Part shown: piece after piece, positions 27,851 to 36,944 of the stretch
How the letters are laid out: every line of letters begins with the position of its first letter
Numbering within the stretch: the first letter of the stretch is position 1
Origin: Methanofollis fontis
GTDB taxonomy: Archaea > Halobacteriota > Methanomicrobia > Methanomicrobiales > Methanofollaceae
Length of the DNA: 64,000 nucleotides
Direction: 5' to 3'
Assembly: GCF_004297185.1 (NCBI RefSeq)
Contig: NZ_PGCL01000002.1
Span: 496,001 to 560,000 of the forward strand
Translations under genes and position numbers: made by a program
Notes under the pieces: generated by a model
What the model was told of the DNA's origin: nothing
Database searches by the model: none
Seen by the model: the letters and a program-made list of their open reading frames with translations, nothing else

Positions 27851-29806
27851 TCAGATCCCGAGCCCGCTCCGTTTCTCCTTGATATGCGCCTCGATGAGGT
27901 CCGCCGCCCGCACCGGATCGGGCTCAACGGCAAAGGTCGCATGGACAAGACCGTCCAGTCCCCGGGTGAGCAGGTCGACGACCGCAGGGCTGCCGGTGAT
28001 CTTTGGCATCACGCCAAGCACCGTATAGACACCGGACGCTACAAAATACGAGGCGATGGAGACCGCTTTCTGGGAATACCACTCAGGCGCCGCCCCGGCG
28101 ATCGGGAGACGGTGGATGCCGACGCCGATCTCCCGGGCCAGTCCCGCGGCCAGTACCAGAATACGGGAGCAATCCACGCAGGAGCCCATATGGAGGACGG
28201 GCGGGATGCCAAATGCCCTGCAGACGTTAGCAAGCCCGGGCGCTGCCATGTCTGCCGCCTCCGGCCGTAACAGTCCCGCCTTCCCGGCGGCGATGGCGGC
28301 GCACCCGGTCTCCGCCACCAGGATGCCGCGCCGGATCAACTCTCGTGTCAGGGTGACATGCCCCTCGTCATGGCGCACCTTCGGGTTGTTGCAGCCGACG
28401 ACCCCGGCGACGCCCAGCACCGATCCTTCTGCGATGGCATCGACGAGAGGGCTAAATCCACCGAAGTGTCGTCCGATCGCCTCCACCGAAAACCCGGTCA
28501 TCGCCTCAACAGGTTGTCCGGGGATGAGCACGCGGGCGGGGTCGCGCTCCGGGAAGGCCTCGATGCCGAGTCTGACGATCTCCCGGGCCGTCTCCAGCGC
28601 CGACTCCGGGTAGAACGGGAAATAGAGGGACCCCGGCACACGGGACTTCGGGCTTGTGGAAACGATCCGGGTATGATAACAGCTTGCCGTGCGGGGCAGG
28701 GAGGGGAAGATGCACTGGTAATCGATGATCATCACCTCCAGTGCGCCCGTTGCGATGATCAATTCCTGGTTGAGATGGTTGCCCGCCTGCGGAATCCCTT
28801 TCCGCATCAGGAGTTCGTTGCCGGTGCAGCAGAGACCGACCAGGTTGATCCCGTCGGCCCCGGCTTCCCGGGCCAGATCGAGCATTTCCGGCTCTCCCGC
28901 TGCCCGGACGACCATCTCCGAGAGCACTGGATTGTGCCCGTGCAGGGCGATGTTCACCCGGTCGTCCTTCAATACGGCGAGGTTGACATGGGAGGTGTTC
29001 AGATCGGGTGTCCCGAACAGGATGTCCGAGGTGTCGGTCGCCATCAGGGAACCCCCCCAGCCGTCGCCGAGGGAGGTCCGGAGACCGTGGACCAGAATAT
29101 TTGCATAATCCGCACCAACACCCATCTGGACGCGGTGCATCGCCTCCACGATCTCACGGTCCACGCTCCTCGGCATGATCCCGGCCTCGTCCCAGACCTG
29201 GCGAGTGGCGTCGGGTGCACGGCGCGTGAAACAGATCTCGTTCTTGATCGTCCCGTATTCCTCGAGCATGGCAAGGGACACGTCGGCAGCAACTGAGAGA
29301 TCGTCCCGGCCAGCGCCATCGATTCCGTACTCGCCTGCGATCCGCCGGAGTTTTCCGGGGTCACTGATCATATAGCCGGCGGCTTCACCGGTGGCCGTTT
29401 TATGGAGCGTCTCCACGATCTCGCGGCCGTGGTCGGAGTGCGCCGCCGCACCGGTAGCGATCATATCCAGCAGGTTGCGCGCCACAATCAGGTCGGCATC
29501 GGCACCGCAGACACCCCGGAGACGATTGTGTTCAGGTATGATCCGGCACGGCCCCATGGCACAGCGGTTGCATGACACGCCGGATGCACAGAACCGGCAC
29601 GGCGGTTGCTGCTGTTCAAAGCGATCCCAGACCGTCTCTATCCCCTCCTCCAGGGATAGTTTCAGGAGCGGTTTTGCCGTCTCATCGATCGTCCGCTCTT
29701 CGGCCTTCGCCTCAATCACTGCCGGGTTCATCAGCGACAATTTCGCCCGTTCAAGGGCAGTGCAGGCTATCCGCTCCCGGATATAGGTCCCTTTCTTCTG
29801 CTCCAT
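27851..29806 (-). CDS. cooS: Anaerobic carbon-monoxide dehydrogenase catalytic subunit
   Basis: A 651-residue monofunctional Ni-Fe CO dehydrogenase (CO + H2O to CO2 + 2 electrons). N-terminal cluster ligands: C70, C73, C79, C82, C87 (PCRFCASGVSCNRCAMGPC). C-cluster motifs: HGHNP (about 289-293), GLCCTGNE, GVVGCNN, ETGCAA, and GSCVDCSR. The D-cluster region has CX2C (C70/C73) with Ser78 in place of the second Cys of the more common CX7C. The start 29806 was set by the family's beginning (EQKKGTYIRERI). No CooF ferredoxin gene or CdhA-type complex is adjacent, only cooC, so electrons must go to a partner encoded elsewhere. Confidence 0.95.
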   Translation of the reverse strand: MEQKKGTYIRERIACTALERAKLSLMNPAVIEAKAEERTIDETAKPLLKLSLEEGIETVWDRFEQQQPPCRFCASGVSCNRCAMGPCRIIPEHNRLRGVCGADADLIVARNLLDMIATGAAAHSDHGREIVETLHKTATGEAAGYMISDPGKLRRIAGEYGIDGAGRDDLSVAADVSLAMLEEYGTIKNEICFTRRAPDATRQVWDEAGIMPRSVDREIVEAMHRVQMGVGADYANILVHGLRTSLGDGWGGSLMATDTSDILFGTPDLNTSHVNLAVLKDDRVNIALHGHNPVLSEMVVRAAGEPEMLDLAREAGADGINLVGLCCTGNELLMRKGIPQAGNHLNQELIIATGALEVMIIDYQCIFPSLPRTASCYHTRIVSTSPKSRVPGSLYFPFYPESALETAREIVRLGIEAFPERDPARVLIPGQPVEAMTGFSVEAIGRHFGGFSPLVDAIAEGSVLGVAGVVGCNNPKVRHDEGHVTLTRELIRRGILVAETGCAAIAAGKAGLLRPEAADMAAPGLANVCRAFGIPPVLHMGSCVDCSRILVLAAGLAREIGVGIHRLPIAGAAPEWYSQKAVSIASYFVASGVYTVLGVMPKITGSPAVVDLLTRGLDGLVHATFAVEPDPVRAADLIEAHIKEKRSGLGI

Positions 29807-29885
29807 GGATCCTGTCCCCCCTTCAGGATGAGTCCATGACCTCCACAGGCAATAAAGAGCGCGCCTCAATGAACAGAGGGGAGAA

Positions 29886-31064
29886 TTAGAGCAGAGACCT
29901 GACCACGCGGGCCAGGCGCTCCATCCCCTCCCTGATGGACGTGGTGTCCGCATTCGAGAAGTTCAGCCTGACGGCATTCCCCCCGCCGCCGTCCGCATGG
30001 AAGGGGGCATCGGGAAGCACCGCCACACCCTGCCGGACGCCTTCCCTGAAGACCGCCATCGATCCGACACCGTCAGGGAGGAAGAGCATCATGAACATCC
30101 CCCCCTCCGGCGAGGTGCGGCCGACGCCCGGCGGAAAGATGTCGTCGATGAGGTCGCACATCAGGCGACAGCGTTCTCCGTAAATCCCGGCGACACGGCG
30201 GACATGGGCGTCGAGATCGGCCGTCGAGAGATAGCGGTGGAGGATCATCTGGCAGAGCAGGTTGGAGTGGAGGTCGGCCGCCCCCTTTGCCACATTGAAC
30301 TGCCGGAGCACGGGTTCGGGAGCGCAGATCCAGCCAATGCGCATGCCGGGAGCGACGATCTTCGAGAACGAACCGGAGAGCATGGTGCCGTCCGGGAGGT
30401 AGCGCTTCACCGGGGGACGGGGGCGCCCGTCGAAGAAGAGGTCGCCGAAGGCATCGTCCTCATAAAAAACCGTCCCGCTTCCGTCCAGGATCTCCGCAAT
30501 CTCACGCCTCCGTTCGTCGGAGTAGGTGGCGCCCGAGGGGTTCTGGGAGTTCGGGATCCCGTAGAAGAACTTCGGGGCGCGCTCCCTGATGAGGGAGGCG
30601 AACGCCGCCGGGTCAGGCCCCCCTTCGATGAGGGGGACGGTGCAGATCTCGGGTTGATACAGGGAAAAGGCCTCGATCGCACCCAGATAGCCGGGACGCT
30701 CCATGCCGACGACGTCGCCGGGGTTGAGAAAGATCTTGGCGGTCAGATCAAGGCACTGCTGCGAACCGTTCACGATCTGGATCTCATCAGGGTCCACCTG
30801 AATGCCGAGACGGCGCCGATATCTCGCGGCGATGAACTCCCTCAGCGGGAGGTGTCCATCTGTCGTCGAGTACTGCAGGGCGGCCCGCCCCTCCTCCTCC
30901 AGCACCTCCCGGGCGGCACGGGCGATGCCGTCGAGATCGATGAGGGAGGCGTCCGGCAGTCCGCCGGCAAAGGAGATGATCCCGGGCAGATTTGAAACCC
31001 GGAACAGTTCTCCAATAAAGGATTCAGGCACCGAGAACATTCTGTCTGCAAAACGGTATTTCAT
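29886..31064 (-). CDS. PLP-dependent aminotransferase (class I/II, LysN/MocR-like)
   Basis: A 392-residue fold-type I aminotransferase. Motifs: PGIISFAGGLPDASL (about 26-40), IVNGSQQCLDL (about 97-107), GIPNSQNPSGATYS (about 165-178), FYEDDAFGDL (about 199-208) and SGSFSKIVAPGMRIGW (about 227-242) with the PLP-binding lysine in SFSK. Similar enzymes are 2-aminoadipate or aromatic/branched-chain aminotransferases; substrate not assignable. The ATG at 31064 fits homologues starting MKYRFADRM; ATGs at 31088-31097 are alternatives. It precedes cooS on the same strand, 79 bases away. Confidence 0.9.
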   Translation of the reverse strand: MKYRFADRMFSVPESFIGELFRVSNLPGIISFAGGLPDASLIDLDGIARAAREVLEEEGRAALQYSTTDGHLPLREFIAARYRRRLGIQVDPDEIQIVNGSQQCLDLTAKIFLNPGDVVGMERPGYLGAIEAFSLYQPEICTVPLIEGGPDPAAFASLIRERAPKFFYGIPNSQNPSGATYSDERRREIAEILDGSGTVFYEDDAFGDLFFDGRPRPPVKRYLPDGTMLSGSFSKIVAPGMRIGWICAPEPVLRQFNVAKGAADLHSNLLCQMILHRYLSTADLDAHVRRVAGIYGERCRLMCDLIDDIFPPGVGRTSPEGGMFMMLFLPDGVGSMAVFREGVRQGVAVLPDAPFHADGGGGNAVRLNFSNADTTSIREGMERLARVVRSLL

Positions 31065-31150
31065 CGGATCTTTACCGGGCGCGAACATCATCTCCATATC
31101 GGTGTGAGTGGCAAAAAGGGCTTTGAAGGGGGAAAAGCATATGCCCCCGC

Positions 31151-31507
31151 ATGAAGGCATGGATCTGTCTGTTCCTGATGGCAGCGGCGATCACCGCCGG
31201 ATGCACCGGGGCGCCGGAGAGCGTGACGGTCGGAGTGGAGGAGAACGGCACAGAGGTCGCCGTCGCACTGGGCGGTCAGGTGACGATCCGCCTCCCCGAA
31301 GATCCCTCGACCGGCGATGAGTGGCAGACCGATCTCTCGGACGGACTGGTGGTCGTGGACGAACGGCGCACACCGGGGTGGCGGGAGTGGACGGTTGAGG
31401 CGTTTGAACCAGGCACCCACCGGTTTTCGGCATATCTGACCGGGCGGTTCGACCCCCCATCGTCCGCCGAAGAATGGTATACCATCAGCCTGCGTTTTGT
31501 CGGATAG
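31151..31507 (+). CDS. Lipoprotein with chagasin (I42) family inhibitor domain
   Basis: A 118-residue protein. Signal peptide with lipobox: MKAWICLFLMAAAITAGC, cleaved before Cys18. The domain (about 25-118) has the chagasin pattern: GGQVTIRLPEDPSTGDEW, close to the L2 loop L-x-E-N-P-T-T-G-Y-x-W, then a W-R-E-W... G-T-H-R-F segment. Chagasin-like proteins block papain-type cysteine proteases; here it would sit on the outer face of the membrane. Divergent from the aminotransferase gene. Confidence 0.8.
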   Translation: MKAWICLFLMAAAITAGCTGAPESVTVGVEENGTEVAVALGGQVTIRLPEDPSTGDEWQTDLSDGLVVVDERRTPGWREWTVEAFEPGTHRFSAYLTGRFDPPSSAEEWYTISLRFVG

Positions 31508-31579
31508 GGAGGGATCCGGAAACACGGGCATGCGGGAGCAAAGCACCCTTTTTTTCTCCCGGCACCAAATATCGATCAT

Positions 31580-31798
31580 ATGGTCAAGCGTCCGGGAAAA
31601 GAGATGACAGTCCTCTTCGTCGCCGTGATCGCCGGTCTGGGTGCGAACCGGTTCATCCGATCGGTCTGGCCGGATACGGTTGTTGTGGTGATCGTGACCG
31701 CATCCGTGATCGTGGCGACCGATCTCCTCCTCACCGCCATCCTGAAACAGATGGGATGGTGGGGCGCAAGGGAGGGGGATGGGGGCGGCCCGCCATAA
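31580..31798 (+). CDS. Small membrane protein
   Basis: A 72-residue protein with two hydrophobic segments (about 10-28 and 31-55) and a Gly-rich C-terminus. Start ATG 31580 follows an AT-rich box (caaatatcgatcat). No family recognised; lies between the chagasin-like gene and the PAP2 gene on the same strand. Confidence 0.5.
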   Translation: MVKRPGKEMTVLFVAVIAGLGANRFIRSVWPDTVVVVIVTASVIVATDLLLTAILKQMGWWGAREGDGGGPP

Positions 31799-31893
31799 CC
31801 CGGACCTGATGGAACACCGGAGAGGTGCGGCCCCGCTACCCCGATCGAGAACGGGAACGGCTATCAGCCAATCCCCCCAAACCATCGGATCAG

Positions 31894-32925
31894 ATGGACA
31901 CCCTCCAGACTGAGATCGGTGCCGTGCTGTTTGTGCAGGCGCACCTGATCTGGCTGACACCGCTCATGGACCTTTTCACCTTCACCGGCATGCCGCTCTT
32001 CTTTTTCATCGCCCTGCCGACGATCTGGTGGTGCGTCAGCCCGCGCCTCGGGCTCCGTCTCGGTGTTCTGATCGCCCTCTCGGGCGGGCTGAATGGCACG
32101 CTCAAACTCCTCTTCCATACGCCGAGGCCCTACTGGGTGAGCACGGAGGTGCGCACCCTCACCACCCATCCGACCTTCTCGATGCCCTCAGGCCATGCCC
32201 AGAGTGCCGTCTGTTTCTGGGGCTATATCGCCGCCCGGGTAAAACGCCACTGGTTTTCCGCCGTAGCAGTCCTGATCATCCTGTTCACCGGTTTTTCCCG
32301 CGTTCTGGCCGGCGTCCATTTCCCTTCAGACGTCATCGCGGGCTGGACGATCGGTGCCGTAGTCCTCATCGCATTCATCACACTCGAACGCCGCTACTCG
32401 GGCGCCATTGCAGCGCTCCATCCGGCGGTCCAGACCGGGTGCGCCATCGGGGCCTCCCTCCTCATCCTCGTCCCGGCGCTGGCCCTCTCCACATACGGCG
32501 CACCCCTCCCGCCGGAATGGATCGAGACGGCGACCACCGGCTCTGGCCTTCCGGCAGAGGTCGTCATCAACCCCTACAATCTCTCTGTCGTCATCTCACT
32601 TGCCGGGATCCTCCCGGGAATCGGGGCGGGGGCGGCATGGGAACGAGGCAGATTCTCTGCCGGGGGGAGCATCAGGAGGCGACTGGCGCGACTCGCCGTC
32701 GGGATGCCCGCAGGCATCCTGATCTGGGTCTGCACCGCTCCTCTCACCACATCCAGCCACGGAACGCTCGGACTCGCCGCCACCTATCTCCAGGCGGCGA
32801 TCATGGGGTTCTGGATGGCGGGGGCGGCGCCGCGCCTCTTTTCGGTGCTCGGCATCGATGGAGCGGGGGGCAGGCAGGAAAGAGGCCATTGTGCGGATGG
32901 GTTTGAGGGGATCAGAGAACAATGA
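31894..32925 (+). CDS. PAP2-family membrane phosphatase
   Basis: A 343-residue membrane protein with about nine to ten spans. It carries the three PAP2 motifs: KLLFHTPRP (K-x6-R-P, about 75-83), PSGH (about 101-104), and SRVLAGVHFPSD (SR-x5-H-x3-D, about 136-147). Such enzymes dephosphorylate lipid phosphates, including isoprenyl pyrophosphates. The C-terminal half adds five spans beyond the PAP2 core. Start 31894 (MDTLQTEIGAVLF) is preferred over the upstream ATG at 31825, whose extension lacks coding character. Confidence 0.88.
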   Translation: MDTLQTEIGAVLFVQAHLIWLTPLMDLFTFTGMPLFFFIALPTIWWCVSPRLGLRLGVLIALSGGLNGTLKLLFHTPRPYWVSTEVRTLTTHPTFSMPSGHAQSAVCFWGYIAARVKRHWFSAVAVLIILFTGFSRVLAGVHFPSDVIAGWTIGAVVLIAFITLERRYSGAIAALHPAVQTGCAIGASLLILVPALALSTYGAPLPPEWIETATTGSGLPAEVVINPYNLSVVISLAGILPGIGAGAAWERGRFSAGGSIRRRLARLAVGMPAGILIWVCTAPLTTSSHGTLGLAATYLQAAIMGFWMAGAAPRLFSVLGIDGAGGRQERGHCADGFEGIREQ

Positions 32926-32972
32926 CAGACGGGATGGGCCATTCACGGCACACAATATATCCAACAATATAG

Positions 32973-32990
32973 AAATTATTTTATTTATGA
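32973..32990 (+). promoter_or_regulatory. Promoter of the tubulin-like operon
   Basis: The run aaattattttatttatga contains an AT-rich TATA box whose centre is about 25 bases before the ATG at 33007. No ribosome binding site intervenes, so the first gene probably has a leaderless mRNA. Confidence 0.5.
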
Positions 32991-33006
32991 GATCCCTCTC
33001 TGGGGT

Positions 33007-33774
33007 ATGGTCCGGACCGAGAGGAATATACGGAAGACCGCAGTGGCGGGGAGTTCAGCCGGCGCCCTGTACAGATTGCTGATCCTGTGCATCGTGCTCG
33101 TCTGCCTGCCCGCAGGTGCGGCGGCGCTGCAGGTCGAAATCGATGGGGACGTCCCTGAAGAAGTGGTTGAGGGCGAACTCATCGACTTTACCATCACGCT
33201 CTCCGGGATCCCGCCGGCAGCAGATATGCTCCATCTCGACACCGACCTGCTCCGATTCGGCGACGTCCCGCTCTTTGTACCCGCAGAGGGGGGGAACGCC
33301 ACCAATACAACGCCCCTCAATCTCCCCGTCCCTCCGGGCAGCGGTCCGATGAGTGTTCGCCTTCAGGGTCAGGTGCCGGCGGTCACAGAGATCACGCAGT
33401 GCGGGGCGGTCGTGCTCACGACCTTCGACCCGAAACGGAGCGGTTATACCTATTATCGGGTCCGGTTCACCGATGACGACGGCAACACCCTGACCGAGAG
33501 CGACACCCGCCTCTTCTCGATCAGGGTCGAGACCATCGATACATTCAGGGACAAACTGAACAGGATCGACGATCCCTTCATGCGGTCCTATCTCCAGGAG
33601 ATCTTTGAGAAGGGGCTGGTGAATGAGGCAAACACCCTCGCCAACTATGAACTCGGGCGGGAAGATGGGATCCCGATCATCTGGGCGGCGGCCGGCATTG
33701 TGGTGACGGCGATCGCAGCACTGATCGCGGGGATCTGGATCGGCGGACGGGAGATCGGGGGTGGCGAAGAATGA
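33007..33774 (+). CDS. Exported single-anchor protein, first gene of the tubulin-like operon
   Basis: A 255-residue protein of unknown function. N-terminal signal peptide or signal anchor (about 22-40, LYRLLILCIVLVCLPAGAAA), an extracytoplasmic beta-rich domain (about 41-165; LQVEIDGDVPEEVVEGELIDFTITL with NATNTT glycosylation-type sites), a helical stretch (about 175-215), and a C-terminal membrane helix (about 223-247) with a short charged tail. The topology suggests a surface domain tethered to the membrane with its end in the cytoplasm. Its stop overlaps the ATG of the tubulin-like gene (ATGA), so translation is coupled. Confidence 0.75.
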   Translation: MVRTERNIRKTAVAGSSAGALYRLLILCIVLVCLPAGAAALQVEIDGDVPEEVVEGELIDFTITLSGIPPAADMLHLDTDLLRFGDVPLFVPAEGGNATNTTPLNLPVPPGSGPMSVRLQGQVPAVTEITQCGAVVLTTFDPKRSGYTYYRVRFTDDDGNTLTESDTRLFSIRVETIDTFRDKLNRIDDPFMRSYLQEIFEKGLVNEANTLANYELGREDGIPIIWAAAGIVVTAIAALIAGIWIGGREIGGGEE

Positions 33775-36700
33775 ATGGTGAACGGCGGTCAGGGGCATCA
33801 CTCCAGCTCCCCCTGGACCTGACGATCTGCGGGCTTGGCGGGTGCGGGAAAAAAATGGTCGGCGAAATCTGCAGAATGGAGTGGTTCCTACAGCACTATT
33901 CCGCCGCCAGCAGGCATCTGCGAATCTATACGATGGACACCGATGCCAACGAGCGATTCCAGGACGAAAAACAGCGCGACGAAGTGCTTGAACGTGTCGA
34001 AACACTCGGGGGACGGGGAAACGTCGAATATGACGCCCTCTATCTCCCCAACCTGGCGAATATCAGTCAGGTCTCGGACCTTGCCGGGGCGGAGATCGCT
34101 GAGAAGATCAAGGGGGCCAAGGCCGAACCGGGAGCAACCGTCTGGTGGCTGAACGATCCGTCCGAAGAGGGACTGCGTTTCGACGAACTCCGGACGATTG
34201 ATCCCTTCATTATCGACGATTTCGGGGGTGGGGTCCACCGGCGACGGGCGATCTCCAAGGCCATCCTGTACAAGGTGATCAACGAAGGGCAGGCGAGCGG
34301 TTTTCCGATGTTCTCCACGATGGGAACGACTGCCATCGTCGTCGGTCTCGGCGGCGGGACAGGGTCGGGGATGTTCATCGATCTCGCCCGGTATATCAGA
34401 GGTCAGCGCGGGGAAACAGCCCAGATATGGCTATTTGTCGTCCTCCCGACCACGATGGAGGGGGAGAAGGAGCAGCTGAACGCCGCCGTCGCCCTGACCG
34501 AACTCGAGTATCTCAACCAGAACGAGCGTCTCTTCAACTACATCGTGCTCACCTCACTGGGCCCCACCGGCTATAAGAAGGGCGAGGAGGCGCGTGTGGA
34601 GGTGCACGAGTTCGATGCGGTCTTCCCCTCCATATTCACCAACGTCCTCCACCTCGAAAAGGGCGACATCAACATCGGTGACGCAAAAAAACCCTTCACA
34701 TCGTTCATGTGTGCGGATGCGCACGTGATCACCTACCCGGTCGAGGAGCTCAGGAGTCTGAAGGGCAGCTACGAGCGGATCATCGGGGCGATGGAGGAGA
34801 TGACCGCACACAGAAAACGGCTGAACGGCGCTGTCGGCGACCTGATGGATGAGATCGGACTGAAGCGGGAGGCACCGCCAACACGGAGCGAGTTCGATTA
34901 CATAAAAAAGGAGTATGCCACCGTCGAAAAGGTCTGGAAAAATGAGATAGGCGGTTTGCTCCAGTACCAGACCACCGTCGCCGTCGAGTTCTTCATCGAG
35001 AACAATATTCCTGCCGAACTCAGACCCGATGCCGTCAGGACCTTTGACGACCTCGCCGATTTCATCGCAAAGGTGGCGACCTTCTCGCAGGCGGTGAAGG
35101 AAGAGGAGTTGAAGGACGAGATCGACCGGAAACTCTTCAGGCTCCTGCCCGAGACCTTCCACGCCCTCGAAACAACGGCCAGGATCATGAAACGGATTGC
35201 AGCGGTCGAGGACGAGGCCCTTCACACCGCACTCATGGAGACGCTGAAGGGGAGGGAGGAGATGGCCCCGTTCATCAGGGACATCGCCGCCGCCAGAAAG
35301 GAGGTGACGGAGGAGATCCGAACGCTGGAGGGTGCCCTTCAGGACAGGCGGGCGGAGACGGAAAAATTACAGGAACAACGCAATCGGATCGGCGAGAAGG
35401 CGGATCAGGTGCTTGCCGGCACAGACGTGATGCTCGACCAGTACGTCACCCTGAAGGAAAAGGCACACACCGCCGAATCGGCAGAACCGGAGATTCAGCA
35501 GGCGATCAATACCGCTATCGTAGACCTCAGGGAAAAACGGGTCAGAGGGGGCGACCGGAACACCTGGCTCGCCGCCGCCGGGGTGCCAGATATCCAGCGC
35601 GAAATTTCGGCGCTCTCCCACGAGATCGACGAGGACCTCGACGGCCTGAACGAACTCGTCGAGACGATCGCCCTCTTTTCCTTTTATGATATGCGCATCC
35701 GGCGGATCGATGCCGGCGGTATCGGGTCGAAGATTGTGGGGATCATCAACAAACGACCGGCACGGGAACGGAAAAAATTCGAAGCGCTCAAACGCGAGAG
35801 CGAGGAGTCGATCAAGGCAAATGCCCGCTACTGGAACCTCGTCATCAATGCGCCCTTCGAACTGGAGATGCCCGGAGATTTCCTGAGCCGCAGCCTGCAC
35901 AGACGGGCGGAGGATATCAGGAGACGGATCCTCGACGAGGTGTTCGGCACCGTCGATGCCGGGGACGCCGGGGAACTGGCGACCATCTTCGAGGAGGCGG
36001 AACGGGGCCGGATCCGAAATACACTGAGGGAGCGGCTGATCGACGCCCTGCTCGGGCAGGAGGAGTATGCAGAGCGGTATGCAGCAGTGGAGAAGGAATC
36101 CGGCGACCTTGCTGCACGGCTGAAGGAGCGCTCCTCCTACAAAAACGCCCTGGAGAGGACCGAGGACGTGGCGGACGAGACCTTCCCCTCCCGCAGGGAG
36201 AGCAACCGGAACGCCCGGATCTTCCTGGCGACTCTTGTCGAGATCTCCGAACACGGCAAATCACGCGGCAAAACAACCAAAGGACTGTATACCACACGTT
36301 TTGGCGAGATCAATCCGCGGATCCTCTCCCTTCTCCACGAGGGATCATCGCTTCGGGACCTGGACTGGGACGAGAACGGGCAGCGAGAACTCGATAAACT
36401 TCTCTCAGAGGTCGCAACCGCCTACAAGCACCTCCTTGACAACTACAAGCTCGGCATCCATAACCTGCTGATCCCGATCACCGCCACCGAGCGCTGGAAC
36501 TTCGGCAAGGTCGGTCTGGTGATCGCCTCGCCCTCCGAGTATCTCTCCCGGGCCATCACCAGCTCCCGGGTCGGCGACGAGATGAGACGGGATATCAACG
36601 ACACCCTGGCCCTGCGGAACATCAATGATTCCCGTCTGGTCACCCATCAATATGCCCGACCATGGGAGATCACCCTGACGTTCGTTGCCGCCGCGGGGTT

Positions 36701-36944
36701 CCTGGACAACATATCCCCCCTCATCGCAGGCGGCGGATACTGGGAGATCTATGAGAGAAACCGGGACAACATCCTCCATCATGTCATCAGGATGCATGAC
36801 GGCGAATACATCACCAGAACCAGACTGATGGACCTCAGGGAAGCCGGACAACTCTCCAACCGCGAGAAAAAGGGAGAAAATGTATCTGAATCGGTGCTCG
36901 GCCTCTACACTGTCAGGGGGATCAGGGAGGCACTGCAGAGATGA
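33771..36944 (+). CDS. Giant tubulin/FtsZ-superfamily GTPase-like protein
   Basis: A 1057-residue protein. The N-terminal 320 residues show a tubulin/FtsZ nucleotide-binding fold: a glycine loop GLGGCGKKMV (21-30), an acidic MDTDAN strand end (55-60), the tubulin signature GLGGGTGSGMF (192-202), VVLPTTMEGE (223-232), and LNQNERLFNYIVL (248-260) like the T6 region. A long helical part (about 330-700) with heptad-like Lys/Glu patterns forms coiled coils, followed by a large C-terminal region (about 700-1057) without a domain I recognise. It resembles Tubulin_2-type proteins, not FtsZ or CetZ, which are near 370-400 residues. ATGA overlaps join it to both neighbours. Assembly into filaments is plausible but unproven. 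Confidence 0.8.
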   Translation: MNGERRSGASLQLPLDLTICGLGGCGKKMVGEICRMEWFLQHYSAASRHLRIYTMDTDANERFQDEKQRDEVLERVETLGGRGNVEYDALYLPNLANISQVSDLAGAEIAEKIKGAKAEPGATVWWLNDPSEEGLRFDELRTIDPFIIDDFGGGVHRRRAISKAILYKVINEGQASGFPMFSTMGTTAIVVGLGGGTGSGMFIDLARYIRGQRGETAQIWLFVVLPTTMEGEKEQLNAAVALTELEYLNQNERLFNYIVLTSLGPTGYKKGEEARVEVHEFDAVFPSIFTNVLHLEKGDINIGDAKKPFTSFMCADAHVITYPVEELRSLKGSYERIIGAMEEMTAHRKRLNGAVGDLMDEIGLKREAPPTRSEFDYIKKEYATVEKVWKNEIGGLLQYQTTVAVEFFIENNIPAELRPDAVRTFDDLADFIAKVATFSQAVKEEELKDEIDRKLFRLLPETFHALETTARIMKRIAAVEDEALHTALMETLKGREEMAPFIRDIAAARKEVTEEIRTLEGALQDRRAETEKLQEQRNRIGEKADQVLAGTDVMLDQYVTLKEKAHTAESAEPEIQQAINTAIVDLREKRVRGGDRNTWLAAAGVPDIQREISALSHEIDEDLDGLNELVETIALFSFYDMRIRRIDAGGIGSKIVGIINKRPARERKKFEALKRESEESIKANARYWNLVINAPFELEMPGDFLSRSLHRRAEDIRRRILDEVFGTVDAGDAGELATIFEEAERGRIRNTLRERLIDALLGQEEYAERYAAVEKESGDLAARLKERSSYKNALERTEDVADETFPSRRESNRNARIFLATLVEISEHGKSRGKTTKGLYTTRFGEINPRILSLLHEGSSLRDLDWDENGQRELDKLLSEVATAYKHLLDNYKLGIHNLLIPITATERWNFGKVGLVIASPSEYLSRAITSSRVGDEMRRDINDTLALRNINDSRLVTHQYARPWEITLTFVAAAGFLDNISPLIAGGGYWEIYERNRDNILHHVIRMHDGEYITRTRLMDLREAGQLSNREKKGENVSESVLGLYTVRGIREALQR

